Counted from the first letter of the stretch, positions 1 through 7,549 are shown. The stretch is 11,492 nucleotides of DNA from Hyphomicrobiales bacterium (GCA_027051995.1 JALUFY010000225.1:1-11492); one strand, 5' to 3'. A program made the numbers and translations. The notes: generated by a model from the letters alone, not told the origin.

Positions 1-403
1 TGAGGATGCCGTTGCCGATGGCCACGCCCTGGAGGGTCAGATCCATGATGCCGCGCGCCGATTCGCCCGCCACGATCTCGAAATGCCAGGTCTCGCCGCG
101 AATGACCACGCCAAGAGCCACATAGGCGTCGTAATAGGGCTTCGTCATGTCAAGAAGCTCCATCAGCTGGCCCTCGGCGTCTTCCCCGTTCGGATCAACG
201 CCCTCCATGACGCTTTCGACAGCCATGCGGTTGGCGTCGTTGGCCTGCTCGGCCATGGCGATGGCGCCGGGGATCTCCAGCGCGCCGGGCACATGCACGA
301 TGTCGTATTCGGCGCCGCGCTCCTTCAGGTATTGCACCGCGCCCTTTTCCAGCTCGTCCAGCAGCTCGTCGTAGAACCGCGCTTCGATGATGAGAACCCG
401 CAT
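1..403 (-). CDS. ribH: 6,7-dimethyl-8-ribityllumazine synthase, 3' end cut by window edge
   Basis: Lumazine synthase catalyses the penultimate step of riboflavin synthesis. It condenses 5-amino-6-ribitylamino-uracil with 3,4-dihydroxy-2-butanone 4-phosphate in the cytoplasm, usually as a pentamer or icosahedral shell. 134 residues are visible. They open with [13 protein letters not shown], followed by VPGALEIP (residues 38-45), [12 protein letters not shown] (100-111, with the likely catalytic His107) and, at the window edge, GNGIL. The start at 403 is preferred because GGAGAAGG lies just upstream (406-413). In-frame ATGs at 415 and 427 are alternatives with weaker signals. It is oddly long between the EIP motif and the YDAYVALG strand: about 45 residues, against roughly 11-14 in typical homologues. 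The extra part, about residues 58-87, is acidic and lies in frame. It follows ribE by 56 bases and is probably cotranscribed. Identity is certain; the role of the insertion is unknown. Confidence 0.95.
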   Translation of the reverse strand, partial: MRVLIIEARFYDELLDELEKGAVQYLKERGAEYDIVHVPGALEIPGAIAMAEQANDANRMAVESVMEGVDPNGEDAEGQLMELLDMTKPYYDAYVALGVVIRGETWHFEIVAGESARGIMDLTLQGVAIGNGIL

Positions 404-459
404 TGCCTTCTCCATTCGTGTTTCCATGCGCCCGGCCCCCGCGCCGGGCGGCCATTGTC

Positions 460-1065
460 TCAGCCGCCGAACTCCGTCAGACGGGCTACGTAGCGCGCCA
501 GCATGTCGATCTCCACGTTGACCGCCTGCCCAACCCGCGCCAGCCCCCAGGTGGTGACCTGCTGGGTGTGCGGAATGATGTTGACCTCGAACTCGCGGCC
601 CTCCACGGCGTTGACCGTCAGGGAGGTGCCATCGAGCGCCACCGAGCCCTTGGGCGCGATGAAGCGGGCCAGCTCCGCGGGCACCCGGAAGCGGAAGATC
701 TTCGATTCTCCCTCGGGGGTTATGGAGACGATCTCGCCAAGACCGTCAACATGGCCGGAGACGATATGCCCGCCCAGCTCGTCGCCAACCCGCATGGCGC
801 GCTCCAGGTTCATGCGCCGGCCCTTTTCCCAGCCGCCAAGGGTGGTCTTGGAGAGCGTCTCGGCGGAGGCCTGCACATCGTGCCACATGCGCCCGTCATC
901 GAGCAGGCCCTTTTCGATCACCGTCAGGCAGCAGCCGTCATGGGCAATGGAGGCGCCTGTCTCCACCGTTTCGGGATCGTAATGGCTGGCGATGCGAAAG
1001 CGCGTATCGCCGCGCTTTTCCACGTCCAGCACTTTGCCGATGTCCGTGATGATGCCTGTAAACAT
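460..1065 (-). CDS. ribE: riboflavin synthase, alpha chain
   Basis: This enzyme dismutates two molecules of 6,7-dimethyl-8-ribityllumazine to riboflavin and the pyrimidine recycled by lumazine synthase. The 201-residue product begins with the signature [10 protein letters not shown], as expected for the family. It shows two tandem lumazine-binding barrels, about residues 1-90 and 91-190. Motifs seen are DGCCLTV in the first barrel, NLERAM and [11 protein letters not shown] at the junction, and DGTSLTVN in the second barrel. The frame stays open upstream of the chosen ATG, but that ATG is preferred because it gives the conserved N terminus and has AGAGGT five bases upstream. It lies 19 bases after ribD and 56 before ribH on the same strand, consistent with one riboflavin transcription unit. 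Some authors call this gene ribC. Confidence 0.97.
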   Translation of the reverse strand: MFTGIITDIGKVLDVEKRGDTRFRIASHYDPETVETGASIAHDGCCLTVIEKGLLDDGRMWHDVQASAETLSKTTLGGWEKGRRMNLERAMRVGDELGGHIVSGHVDGLGEIVSITPEGESKIFRFRVPAELARFIAPKGSVALDGTSLTVNAVEGREFEVNIIPHTQQVTTWGLARVGQAVNVEIDMLARYVARLTEFGG

Positions 1066-1084
1066 GAAAGACCTCTTCGCCGTA

Positions 1085-2203
1085 TTATCCGCCGGGCTTC
1101 TCATAGACCCGCAGAACGTCCGCGCCAAGGGGCGTTTCCCCGGCAAGCGAAAAAGGCGCATCCGTGAGCGCCGCCAGCGGCAGCCCGGCCAGAGCCTCCA
1201 GCCCCCCCGGCCCCAGGGTCTTTTCCGGCGCGGTGAAGATGGCCGCCTCGTCAACGAAGCCGCCTTCCACGAAAGCGCGGGCCAGGTGCGCGCCGCCTTC
1301 CACCATCAGCCTGTTGATCCCCTCCCCGCCCAGCCGCTCCAGCATGGCCGGCAGCGAGACGCGCCCGGCCTCGTCATGGGCCACGGGGATAATGCGCAGA
1401 TGTGGATACGATTCCTGCAATTCGAGCGCCTTTTCCCGCGCCGCGATGGTGGTGAAAATCCATGTCGGCGTCCGCCCGCAGGTGCGCAGGAGTTTCGCGT
1501 CATGGGGAATGCGCAGACGGCTGTCGGCCACCAGCCGGATGGGCGAGCGCCCCTGAAGCCCCGGCAGGCGGCAGGTGAGGGAGGGATCATCGGCCAGCAC
1601 CGTGCCCACGCCCACCAGAATGGCGTCCGATTGCGCGCGCATCAGATGAGCGCGGGCCAGGGCATGTTTTCCGGTGATGGCGGCGGGCCTGCCCGGCGTT
1701 TCTGCGATTTTGCCGTCGGCGGAGAGGGCGAGCTTGAGCAGCACATGCGGGCGGCCCCGCGTGATGCGCGAGAAGAACCCGGCAAGCACGCGCCGGGCCT
1801 CGTTTTCCATCAGGCCGGTCTGCACGGTGACGCCGGCCTTGCGCAGCATCTCCACTCCCCTGCCCCGCACGCGCGGATCGGGATCGGCGCAGGCAATGAC
1901 GACGCGCGCCACCCCCGCCCTGATCAGCGCATTGGCGCAGGGCGGCGTTTGTCCATGATGGGCGCAGGGCTCAAGGGTCACATGAGCCACGGCCCCTCTT
2001 GCCGCCCCGCCGGCCATGTCCAGCGCGCAAGTTTCCGCATGGGGCCGCCCGCCCGGCTGCGTCCAGCCAACGCCAACGGGCATGCCGCCCTTGACGATGA
2101 CGCAGCCCACGGGCGGGTTTTCCGCCGTGTTTCCAAGGGCGCGGCGCGAAAGCCCGATGGCGTGGGCCATTTGGCGGCGGTCGTCTGCGGTGAACTCCGT
2201 CAT
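1085..2203 (-). CDS. ribD: bifunctional riboflavin deaminase/reductase RibD
   Basis: RibD performs the second and third steps of riboflavin synthesis: deamination of the pyrimidinone from GTP and NADPH-dependent reduction of its ribosyl side chain. The 372 residues have the usual two-domain layout. Residues 1 to about 145 form a zinc cytidine-deaminase-like domain with PHAE (His55, Glu57) and [11 protein letters not shown] (Cys80, Cys89) as zinc ligands and catalytic base. From about 150 to the end is a dihydrofolate-reductase-like domain with [22 protein letters not shown] and [11 protein letters not shown]. Its ATG overlaps the nrdR stop in the sequence ATGA (2200-2203), so translation is probably coupled to nrdR. 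ribE follows 19 bases later. Length and motifs are standard; I see nothing odd. Confidence 0.97.
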   Translation of the reverse strand: MTEFTADDRRQMAHAIGLSRRALGNTAENPPVGCVIVKGGMPVGVGWTQPGGRPHAETCALDMAGGAARGAVAHVTLEPCAHHGQTPPCANALIRAGVARVVIACADPDPRVRGRGVEMLRKAGVTVQTGLMENEARRVLAGFFSRITRGRPHVLLKLALSADGKIAETPGRPAAITGKHALARAHLMRAQSDAILVGVGTVLADDPSLTCRLPGLQGRSPIRLVADSRLRIPHDAKLLRTCGRTPTWIFTTIAAREKALELQESYPHLRIIPVAHDEAGRVSLPAMLERLGGEGINRLMVEGGAHLARAFVEGGFVDEAAIFTAPEKTLGPGGLEALAGLPLAALTDAPFSLAGETPLGADVLRVYEKPGG

Positions 2204-2658
2204 TCCTCCGGGCCGGTCAGTTGCGAGAGGAAATCGCGGAAATCGGAGGCCTGGCGGAAATTGCGGTAGACGGAGGCATAGCGCACGAAGGCCACGTCAT
2301 CGAGGCGGCGCAGTCCTTCCATGACCAGCTCGCCGATGATCTCCGATGGAACCTCGGGCTCGCCCCGGCTTTCCAGCTGGCGGACGATGCCGGAGACCAT
2401 GCGCTCGACGCGCTCGGGATCAACCTCGCGCTTGCGCAGGGCGATGCGCACCGAGCGGGCCAGTTTCTCGCGGTCGAAGGGAACGCGCTTGCCGGAGCGC
2501 TTGAGCACCGTCAGCTCGCGCAGCTGCACGCGCTCGAAGGTGGTGAAGCGCCCGCCGCAATCGGCGCATTGCCGCCGCCTGCGGATGGCTGCCCCGTCTT
2601 CCGCCGGGCGCGAATCCTTCACCTGCGTGTTTTCCGACGAACAGAACGGGCAGCGCAT
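2200..2658 (-). CDS. nrdR: transcriptional repressor NrdR
   Basis: NrdR is a nucleotide-sensing repressor of ribonucleotide reductase operons. It binds ATP/dATP through an ATP-cone and binds NrdR boxes through a zinc ribbon. The 152 residues match the normal length. The N-terminal zinc ribbon has Cys3, Cys6, Cys31 and Cys34 (MRCPFC and CADCGGRF). The ATP-cone runs from about residue 49 to 139, starting [20 protein letters not shown] and including [20 protein letters not shown] precedes the ATG by a short spacing. It lies 26 bases downstream of glyA and overlaps ribD by four bases. The glyA-nrdR-ribD linkage is common in alphaproteobacteria. I see no NrdR box in the window, so its targets are elsewhere. 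Confidence 0.97.
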   Translation of the reverse strand: MRCPFCSSENTQVKDSRPAEDGAAIRRRRQCADCGGRFTTFERVQLRELTVLKRSGKRVPFDREKLARSVRIALRKREVDPERVERMVSGIVRQLESRGEPEVPSEIIGELVMEGLRRLDDVAFVRYASVYRNFRQASDFRDFLSQLTGPEE

Positions 2659-2684
2659 TCATCTCTCCGTGGCGGTTGCGCAGA

Positions 2685-3971
2685 TCAGCACATGCCCTGA
2701 TCATATATCGGAAAGCGGGCCGTGAGGGCCAGAACCTTTTCGCGCACCTGCGCCTCTATCTCGGCGTTGCCCTCCTCGCCATTGGCGGCCAGGCCGTCCA
2801 GCACCTCCAGAATGAGGCGGGCGGTCTGGCGGAATTCCGCCTCGCCAAAGCCGCGCGTGGTGGCCGCCGGAGAGCCCAGGCGCACGCCGGAGGTGACGAA
2901 GGGCTTTTCCGGATCGTTGGGGATGGCGTTCTTGTTGCAGGTGATGTTGGCCCGTCCCAGGGCCGCCTCCGCCGCCTTGCCGGTGAGGCCCTTGGGGCGC
3001 AGATCGGCGAGGATGACGTGGGTGTCCGTGCCGCCCGAGACGATGGCCAGGCCGCCCCTGACCAGCTCATCGGCCAGCGCCTTCGCGTTATCCACAACGG
3101 CCCGCGCATAGGTCTTGAAGGCGGGTGTGAGAGCCTCGCCGAAGGCCACCGCCTTGGCGGCGATGACATGCATCAGCGGGCCGCCCTGAAGGCCGGGGAA
3201 AATGGCCGAGTTGATCTTCTTCGCCAGAGCCTCGTCATTGGTCAGGATCATGCCGCCCCTGGGCCCGCGCAGGGTCTTGTGGGTGGTGGTGGTCACCACA
3301 TGGGCCCATTCCAGCGGGTTGGGATGAACGCCGCCGGCCACCAGACCGGCGAAATGGGCCATGTCCACCATCAGGAAGGCGCCAACGGAATCGGCGATCT
3401 CGCGCATGCGGGCGAAATCGATGACGCGCGGATAGGCCGAGCCGCCGGTGATGATGAGCTTCGGCTTGTGTTCCCTGGCCAGACGGGCCACCTCGTCATA
3501 GTCGATGAGATCGGTGCCCTCTTCCAGACCATAGGGAACGACATTGAACCACTTGCCGGACATGTTGACCGGCGAGCCGTGGGTGAGATGGCCGCCGGCG
3601 GCCAGATTGAGCCCCATGATGGTGTCGCCGGGCTGAAGCAGCGCCAGATAGACGCCCTGATTGGCCTGCGAGCCGGAATTGGGCTGGACATTGGCGAAAC
3701 CGGCGTTGAACAGCTTTTTCGCCCGCTCGATGGCGATGTTTTCGGCGATATCCACATACTGGCAGCCGCCATAATAGCGCCGCCCCGGATAGCCCTCGGC
3801 ATACTTGTTGGTCAGCACCGAGCCCTGGGCCTGAAGGACGGCGCGCGAGACGATGTTTTCCGAGGCAATGAGCTCGATCTCGTTCTGCTGGCGGCGCAGC
3901 TCCTTGCTGACGGCCTCCATGACCTCGCTGTCCGCTTCCGGCAGCGGCGCGGTGAAATAGGTGTCGCTCAT
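2685..3971 (-). CDS. glyA: serine hydroxymethyltransferase
   Basis: This PLP enzyme interconverts serine and glycine with tetrahydrofolate, supplying glycine and one-carbon units. The 428-residue product matches the family. Seen are [11 protein letters not shown] near the N terminus, [23 protein letters not shown], the [14 protein letters not shown] strand, and [15 protein letters not shown] with the Schiff-base lysine at residue 232. I chose the ATG at 3971 because AGGGA sits about seven bases upstream and the protein then starts [10 protein letters not shown]. An upstream in-frame ATG at 4019 would add 16 residues that do not look like the family. It appears to head the glyA-nrdR-ribDEH unit. 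Its glycine product is also a HemA substrate, and hemA lies on the same strand with only the toxin-antitoxin pair between. Confidence 0.98.
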   Translation of the reverse strand: MSDTYFTAPLPEADSEVMEAVSKELRRQQNEIELIASENIVSRAVLQAQGSVLTNKYAEGYPGRRYYGGCQYVDIAENIAIERAKKLFNAGFANVQPNSGSQANQGVYLALLQPGDTIMGLNLAAGGHLTHGSPVNMSGKWFNVVPYGLEEGTDLIDYDEVARLAREHKPKLIITGGSAYPRVIDFARMREIADSVGAFLMVDMAHFAGLVAGGVHPNPLEWAHVVTTTTHKTLRGPRGGMILTNDEALAKKINSAIFPGLQGGPLMHVIAAKAVAFGEALTPAFKTYARAVVDNAKALADELVRGGLAIVSGGTDTHVILADLRPKGLTGKAAEAALGRANITCNKNAIPNDPEKPFVTSGVRLGSPAATTRGFGEAEFRQTARLILEVLDGLAANGEEGNAEIEAQVREKVLALTARFPIYDQGMC

Positions 3972-4070
3972 GATGGTTCCCTGATCTGGGTGGTTGAATC
4001 CGCTGCGTGGGTAGACCAAAACCGCGGGCGGCTCAAGGGCGCGCGGGCGGGCGCGGCGGAAAGGCGCGCA
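3972..4070 (-). promoter_or_regulatory. intergenic leader upstream of glyA, weak promoter candidate
   Basis: This 99-base gap separates the antitoxin stop from glyA. Read on the minus strand it contains a GC-rich block, then TTGAGC as a possible -35 and TACCCA 17 bases further on as a poor -10, then the glyA ribosome binding site AGGGA. No riboswitch fold or convincing terminator was recognised. A promoter for the housekeeping operon is expected here because the toxin-antitoxin pair is unlikely to drive glyA, but the sequence support is weak. Confidence 0.25.
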
Positions 4071-4451
4071 TCACTCGCCCGCCGTATCCTCGAGGTCTTC
4101 CGGATCAAGACCGAGCGCTTCGGCCAGCCTTGCTTGCAGCTTGCGCCCGGCGCGGCGGCGGCGGTTCTCGATCTGCGAGATGTAGTTCTTCGACGTTCCG
4201 GCCCTGTGCGCAAGCTCTTCCTGTGTCATGCCGCGATATTCGCGAAAGACCTTGACGGGCTGTTCCCCGCCGATGATCAGGCGCTCCACCAGCTCGGACG
4301 GATAAAGCTCCTCTTCGCCCGAACGCACCCGCTCCATGATCACTTGCGCGCGCGCGATATCCAGATCGTCGAGCAGAGACTCGAATTCCTCCTTCGGAAC
4401 CAGAACGAGTTCCTCGCCCTTGGGAGTCCTGATTAAAGTGAAATTGCTCAT
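4071..4451 (-). CDS. helix-turn-helix (XRE-type) antitoxin of a type II toxin-antitoxin pair
   Basis: This is probably the antitoxin that neutralises the RelE/ParE-like toxin encoded just upstream and represses the pair's promoter. The 126 residues fall into two parts. Residues 1 to about 60 resemble the Phd/YefM-like N-terminal segment seen in some antitoxins (IRTPKGEELVLVPKEEFESLLDDL) and continue into an acidic helix (RVRSGEEELYPSELVERL). Residues 66 to about 118 are a Cro/C1-type helix-turn-helix, with MTQEELAHRAGTSKNYISQIE as helices 2-3 and the basic stretch NRRRRAGRK following. Its ATG overlaps the toxin stop in ATGA (4448-4451), and AGGCGG lies five bases upstream of the ATG. Toxin-first order with a DNA-binding antitoxin recalls HigBA. 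The domain reading is from pattern only; pairing with the toxin is strongly supported by the overlap. Confidence 0.85.
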   Translation of the reverse strand: MSNFTLIRTPKGEELVLVPKEEFESLLDDLDIARAQVIMERVRSGEEELYPSELVERLIIGGEQPVKVFREYRGMTQEELAHRAGTSKNYISQIENRRRRAGRKLQARLAEALGLDPEDLEDTAGE

Positions 4452-4705
4452 TTCAACCGCCTGTAGATATTGCGCCTGTGATCAACGAAAGCAACCGTGA
4501 CTTTCCCCTCGCCTTCGGCAAAAACCACCCTGTAATCTCCAATCCGCAAACGCAGATACCGGGTATTTTTCAACCTTTTGACAGTTATATCCGCAGGCGC
4601 TTCCGCATATTGCTTGACCTTGTCCAGAATGCGCTGCCGCGTTTTGGCGGGCAATTTGCGCATATCTTTCAGCGCTTCAACGGTATATATGACCTTGGAC
4701 GCCAT
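4448..4705 (-). CDS. RelE/ParE-family toxin
   Basis: This small basic protein of 85 residues has the RelE/ParE superfamily layout. A helical N-terminal half carries VEALKDMRKLPAKTRQRILDK. It is followed by the strand block VKRLKNTRYLRLRIGDYRVVFA and VTVAFVDHRRNIYRRL. The RLRIGDYRV core and the closing HRRxIYRRL are typical of RelE-like members that act as ribosome-dependent mRNA nucleases, but ParE-like gyrase poisons share the fold, so the target is unproven. The ATG at 4705 has no clear Shine-Dalgarno sequence. Predicted transcription starts only about 15-20 bases upstream, which would keep expression low. The coding region is less GC-rich than its neighbours (about 45% in one 60-base sample against 62-65% in pccB), consistent with horizontal arrival. 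Confidence 0.87.
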   Translation of the reverse strand: MASKVIYTVEALKDMRKLPAKTRQRILDKVKQYAEAPADITVKRLKNTRYLRLRIGDYRVVFAEGEGKVTVAFVDHRRNIYRRLK

Positions 4706-4714
4706 AGACCAATA

Positions 4715-4753
4715 AAAATGCTACACCCTGTATGGCGCAAGGTGTAGCATTTT
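4715..4753 (-). promoter_or_regulatory. 13-base perfect inverted repeat: probable toxin-antitoxin operator, possible hemA terminator
   Basis: The arms AAAATGCTACACC (4715-4727) and GGTGTAGCATTTT (4741-4753) are perfect reverse complements separated by 13 bases. On the minus strand the repeat brackets the likely promoter: one arm overlaps the last base of TTGACA and fills the spacer, the other covers the expected transcription start. This is the usual layout for an operator bound by the antitoxin, alone or with the toxin. The second arm ends in a run of five T on the minus strand about 60 bases after the hemA stop, so the same sequence could also end hemA transcripts. The loop is long for an intrinsic terminator, so operator is the preferred reading. 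Confidence 0.75.
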
Positions 4754-4758
4754 GTCAA
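4729..4758 (-). promoter_or_regulatory. putative promoter of the toxin-antitoxin operon
   Basis: A consensus TTGACA occurs on the minus strand at 4753-4758. A -10 candidate, CATACA, follows at 4729-4734 after an 18-base spacer and matches three of six positions. The -10 lies in the loop of the 13-base inverted repeat. Initiation near 4722 would give an untranslated leader of about 17 bases with no ribosome binding site. The -35 match is strong; the -10 is weak. Confidence 0.5.
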
Positions 4759-4773
4759 ACATTTCCGCCTCCC

Positions 4774-6012
4774 CTACTCCGCCGCCTGGCGGGTGGCGCG
4801 GGGCAGATCGAGGCGCGTCCAGAGCTCATCCAGGGCCTCGGCCAAAACCGCGATTTCCTCCGGGCCGTGCAGCGGGCCGGGGGTGAGGCGGATGCGCTCG
4901 GCCCCGCGCGGCACGGTGGGATAGTTGATGGGCTGAACGTAGATGTCGTAATCGTTCATCAGCGCGTCGGTGAGCTGCTTGCACTTGACGGCGTCATAAA
5001 CCATGACCGGCACGATATGGCTGTTCTCCACCACCACGGGCAGATCGCGCTTGAGCAGCTGCTGGCGCAGCAGTTCGGCGTGCTCCTGCTGCAGGCGGCG
5101 CTCCTCGCCCGATTCCTTCAGATGGCGGACGGAGGCCAGCGCCCCGGCGGCCAGCACGGGGGAAAGCGAGGTGGTGAAGATGAAGCCCGCCGCATAGGAG
5201 CGGATGGCGTCGCAGATGTCGGCGCCGGCGGCGATGTATCCGCCCATGATGCCGAAGGCCTTGGCCAGTGTGCCCTCGATGATGTCAATGCGGTCAAGCA
5301 CGCCGTCGCGCTCGGCCACGCCGCCGCCGCGCGGGCCATACATGCCCACGGCGTGCACCTCGTCGAGATAGGTCATGGCGTTGTATTTTTCCGCCAGATC
5401 GCAGATTTCGTGCATCGGCGCGATGTCGCCATCCATGGAATAGACGGATTCGAAGGCGATGACCTTGGGCCGGTCAATATCCACGGCCTTCAGCTTCTCC
5501 TCCAGATCGGCCATGTCGTTATGCTTGAAAATGGCCTTGTCGCCGCGCCCGTGGCGGATGCCCTCGATCATCGAGGCGTGGTTGAGGCTGTCGGAAATGG
5601 TGATCAGGCCGGGCAGCAATTTGGCCAGGGTGGAAAGCGTCGCCTCGTTGGCCATGTAGCCGGAATTGAACAGCAGGGCGACCTCCTTGCCGTGCAGATC
5701 GGCCAGCTCCTTTTCCAGCTCCACGTGATACCAGCTGGTGCCGGCGATGTTGCGCGTGCCGCCCGCGCCTGCGCCGGTGTCATCCACCGCCTTGTGCATG
5801 GCCTCCAGCACTTTTGGATGCTGGCCCATGCCGAGATAGTCGTTGGAGCACCAGACGGTGACCTCCTTCACGTTGCCCCTGCCGTCATAGTATTTCGACT
5901 TCGGGAACTCGCCGCATGTCCGGCGCAGCTGGGCGAAATAGCGGTAACGGCCCTCTTCGTGCAGCTCTTCGATGGCCTTGCGGAAAATGGCTTTGTAATC
6001 AGTGCCGGACAT
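4774..6012 (-). CDS. hemA: 5-aminolevulinate synthase
   Basis: This PLP enzyme condenses glycine with succinyl-CoA to give 5-aminolevulinate, the first committed step of heme synthesis by the C4 (Shemin) route. The 412 residues match the family. Seen are [12 protein letters not shown] (55-66), [14 protein letters not shown] (79-92), [16 protein letters not shown] (140-155, with the PLP-stacking His145), [17 protein letters not shown] (215-231, with PLP-contacting Asp217 and His220) and [14 protein letters not shown] (246-259), where Lys251 forms the Schiff base. 2-Amino-3-ketobutyrate CoA ligase is a relative, but the N-terminal region and these motifs fit ALA synthase. GAGGGGA six bases before the ATG supports the start. 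A perfect FNR-type palindrome lies 64 bases upstream, implying oxygen-responsive control. The toxin-antitoxin operon follows. Confidence 0.97.
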   Translation of the reverse strand: MSGTDYKAIFRKAIEELHEEGRYRYFAQLRRTCGEFPKSKYYDGRGNVKEVTVWCSNDYLGMGQHPKVLEAMHKAVDDTGAGAGGTRNIAGTSWYHVELEKELADLHGKEVALLFNSGYMANEATLSTLAKLLPGLITISDSLNHASMIEGIRHGRGDKAIFKHNDMADLEEKLKAVDIDRPKVIAFESVYSMDGDIAPMHEICDLAEKYNAMTYLDEVHAVGMYGPRGGGVAERDGVLDRIDIIEGTLAKAFGIMGGYIAAGADICDAIRSYAAGFIFTTSLSPVLAAGALASVRHLKESGEERRLQQEHAELLRQQLLKRDLPVVVENSHIVPVMVYDAVKCKQLTDALMNDYDIYVQPINYPTVPRGAERIRLTPGPLHGPEEIAVLAEALDELWTRLDLPRATRQAAE

Positions 6013-6046
6013 GAAGATTCCCCTCGTGTGTTTTCCAACTGCATGG

Positions 6047-6052
6047 GCAATA
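6047..6052 (-). promoter_or_regulatory. candidate -10 of hemA promoter
   Basis: TATTGC on the minus strand matches three of six consensus positions. Its first base is about 30 bases from the centre of the FNR-type box, the spacing of a class II FNR-activated promoter in which the box replaces the -35 element. It would place the start near 6040-6041 with a leader of about 28 bases ending in the strong GAGGGGA ribosome binding site. Confidence 0.35.
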
Positions 6053-6075
6053 GGCCCTGCCCCCCGCGAACATCC

Positions 6076-6089
6076 TTGACCTGCGTCAA
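6076..6089. promoter_or_regulatory. FNR/FnrL-type box upstream of hemA
   Basis: TTGAC-CTGC-GTCAA is a perfect inverted repeat fitting the FNR-family consensus TTGAY-N4-RTCAA. It lies 64 bases upstream of the hemA ATG and is centred near -41.5 relative to a start predicted from the TATTGC hexamer. FnrL control of hemA is established in Rhodobacter sphaeroides, so a site here fits the gene. Binding in this organism is inferred from sequence only. No fnr gene is in the window. Confidence 0.7.
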
Positions 6090-6239
6090 CGCGCGGGCCG
6101 GATTGCTGTAACGCGTGATCACCATATCGTGAAGAGGCCGTGATGACGCATTAATTCACATTCATGAATATCTTTTCAGATTCTTCACGATGCGGCTGGC
6201 GGCGGGCCGGCCTTCGGGCCCATCGCCCCGCCCTGCCCC
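6090..6239. other. non-coding gap between L,D-transpeptidase and hemA, with a GC-rich hairpin
   Basis: No gene was recognised here. Just after the transpeptidase stop the minus strand can form a hairpin: GGCGGG (6227-6232) pairs with CCCGCC (6201-6206), with an inner GGCC-CGAA-GGCC stem (6209-6220). No T tract follows, so it is only a weak terminator candidate. Further toward hemA are the palindromes ATTCATGAAT (6160-6169) and GTGATCAC (6115-6122), in AT-richer DNA that may hold upstream control sites for hemA. Neither matches a regulator site I can name. Confidence 0.4.
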
Positions 6240-7520
6240 CTAGCCCGGCTGATGCGCGGGCCCGGTTGGCGCGGGCTGGCCGGAGACGAACCCCGTGCCG
6301 TCCAGATGATAGATGTCATCACGGAAATGCACCTGGCCGTCGCCGGTGACCCAAGCGGTGAGATAGGTGATGATCAGATTGGGGGAATTGAACACCCGGA
6401 CATCCACACGCTGGCGCGCGCGCACGATCTCCCGGATGCGCTCCGGCGTCCAGCCGTCCTGGCCGTTCAGAATCCAGTTGGTCAGGATATGCACCTGATC
6501 GACGCGCACGCAGCCCGACGAATAATAGCGTGCCCCCTGATTGAACAGCTGGCGGGTGGGCGTGTCATGCAGATAGACGGAATACCTGTTGGGGAAGTTG
6601 ATCTTCACCGAAGCCATGGCGTTGCCCGCGCCAGGCTCCTGGCGGAACAGATAGCGGGCCGGATCGAGCGTCTCCCAGTCGATTGTTTCCGGATCGATCT
6701 CCTCGCCGGTGGCCCTGTCAAGAATCTTGATGTTCATCTGCTTCAGGAAGCGGATGCTCTTTTTCGCCTTGGGGATGATGTCCTTCCTGACGATGGAAAC
6801 CGGCGAATTCCAGTAGGGGTTGAAGTTGAGTTCCGTCACCTTCGAGATCAGCGACGGCGAGGGCCTGTCGGGCATGCCGACGATGACGTTGTGGCGCGAA
6901 TAGACGCGGCCATTCTCCACCGTCTCCAGCTGGGCGGCGGGAATATTGACGATGATGTAGCGCGCCGCCACGCCCCTGATGTCGTATTCGATGCGCGGCA
7001 GGTTGGCGCGCAGGGTTTCAAGGCGCGCCTCGGCGGAGATATTCAGCTGGCGGCGGGTGGCCTCGTTCACGTATCCCGTGGGGCGCAGGCCCATGTTCTT
7101 CTGAAAGCGGATGACGGCGCTGGCCAGCGTTTCGTCGAACTTGCGCGAATCTCCGTTGTCCGGCGGCAGATAGCCTTCGGCGATCATGCGGCGGCGCAGG
7201 GCGCGCACGGCCTTCTTCTTCATCCCCGGCACCAGAATGCGGGTGCGCGGCAGCCTGGACCAGCCGCCCCGGCGGACGATGATCTCGTAGCGCGCGATGG
7301 CCTCTTCCATCAGATGCGGGCTTTCGGCGCTGACCATGGGCCACACGCCTTCGTCCTTGACCACCTGCGTGCGCGTCGGCGCCGTCGGGCGGCGGTTGAA
7401 ATTGGTGATGACCACCGCCCCCGCCCGCCCCGAAGGCGCAAGGGCCGCCAGAAGGCCGCCCCCCGCCAGGGCGAGAAAATCCCGTCTGCTTTTGCTGTCC
7501 GCGCCGCGCATCATGTCCAT
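6240..7520 (-). CDS. Tat-exported L,D-transpeptidase, YcbB/LdtD type
   Basis: The enzyme is predicted to form 3-3 cross-links in periplasmic peptidoglycan, or to attach other groups to it, through an acyl-enzyme on cysteine. The 426 residues start with a twin-arginine signal: SRRDFLALAGG at 11-21, a short hydrophobic run, and a likely cut after about residue 35. A peptidoglycan-binding-1 domain spans about 100-160 (MKKKAVRALRRRMIAEGYLP to GYVNEATRRQLN). The YkuD catalytic domain follows, with HDTPTRQLF (His318) and YYSSGCVRV (nucleophile Cys337). The SSGC form of the motif, in place of SHGC, is typical of the YcbB branch. The tail beyond about residue 390 is a poorly defined extension ending rich in Pro and Gly. 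The start is supported by the position of the Tat motif; the ribosome binding site is weak. Confidence 0.92.
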   Translation of the reverse strand: MDMMRGADSKSRRDFLALAGGGLLAALAPSGRAGAVVITNFNRRPTAPTRTQVVKDEGVWPMVSAESPHLMEEAIARYEIIVRRGGWSRLPRTRILVPGMKKKAVRALRRRMIAEGYLPPDNGDSRKFDETLASAVIRFQKNMGLRPTGYVNEATRRQLNISAEARLETLRANLPRIEYDIRGVAARYIIVNIPAAQLETVENGRVYSRHNVIVGMPDRPSPSLISKVTELNFNPYWNSPVSIVRKDIIPKAKKSIRFLKQMNIKILDRATGEEIDPETIDWETLDPARYLFRQEPGAGNAMASVKINFPNRYSVYLHDTPTRQLFNQGARYYSSGCVRVDQVHILTNWILNGQDGWTPERIREIVRARQRVDVRVFNSPNLIITYLTAWVTGDGQVHFRDDIYHLDGTGFVSGQPAPTGPAHQPG

Positions 7521-7549
7521 TCCCGGTGCTGTTCCGTTCGCGAACCCTC

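Noticed and set aside
1066..1254. N-terminal extension of riboflavin synthase by 63 codons
   Set aside because: It overlaps ribD and would precede the invariant MFTGI start, which has its own AGAGGT ribosome binding site.
2676..4436. Long open frame of 586 codons on the plus strand opposite glyA
   Set aside because: It mirrors glyA and the antitoxin gene, both clearly real on the minus strand. Its translation is an Arg/Gly/His-rich antisense product with no recognisable motif.
4732..6111. Long open frame on the plus strand opposite hemA, and a similar one opposite the transpeptidase (6252-7649)
   Set aside because: Both are antisense shadows produced by high GC. The opposite strand encodes complete, motif-bearing enzymes.
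6120..6131. CACCATATCGTG resembles the palindrome CACCATATGGTG at 10478-10489
   Set aside because: One base differs and symmetry is lost at the hemA copy. Two short, distant matches are within chance expectation.
7531..7545. Possible alphaproteobacterial LexA box near GTTCCGTTCGCGAAC
   Set aside because: The GTTC repeats are one base apart, not separated by seven bases as the LexA direct repeat requires.
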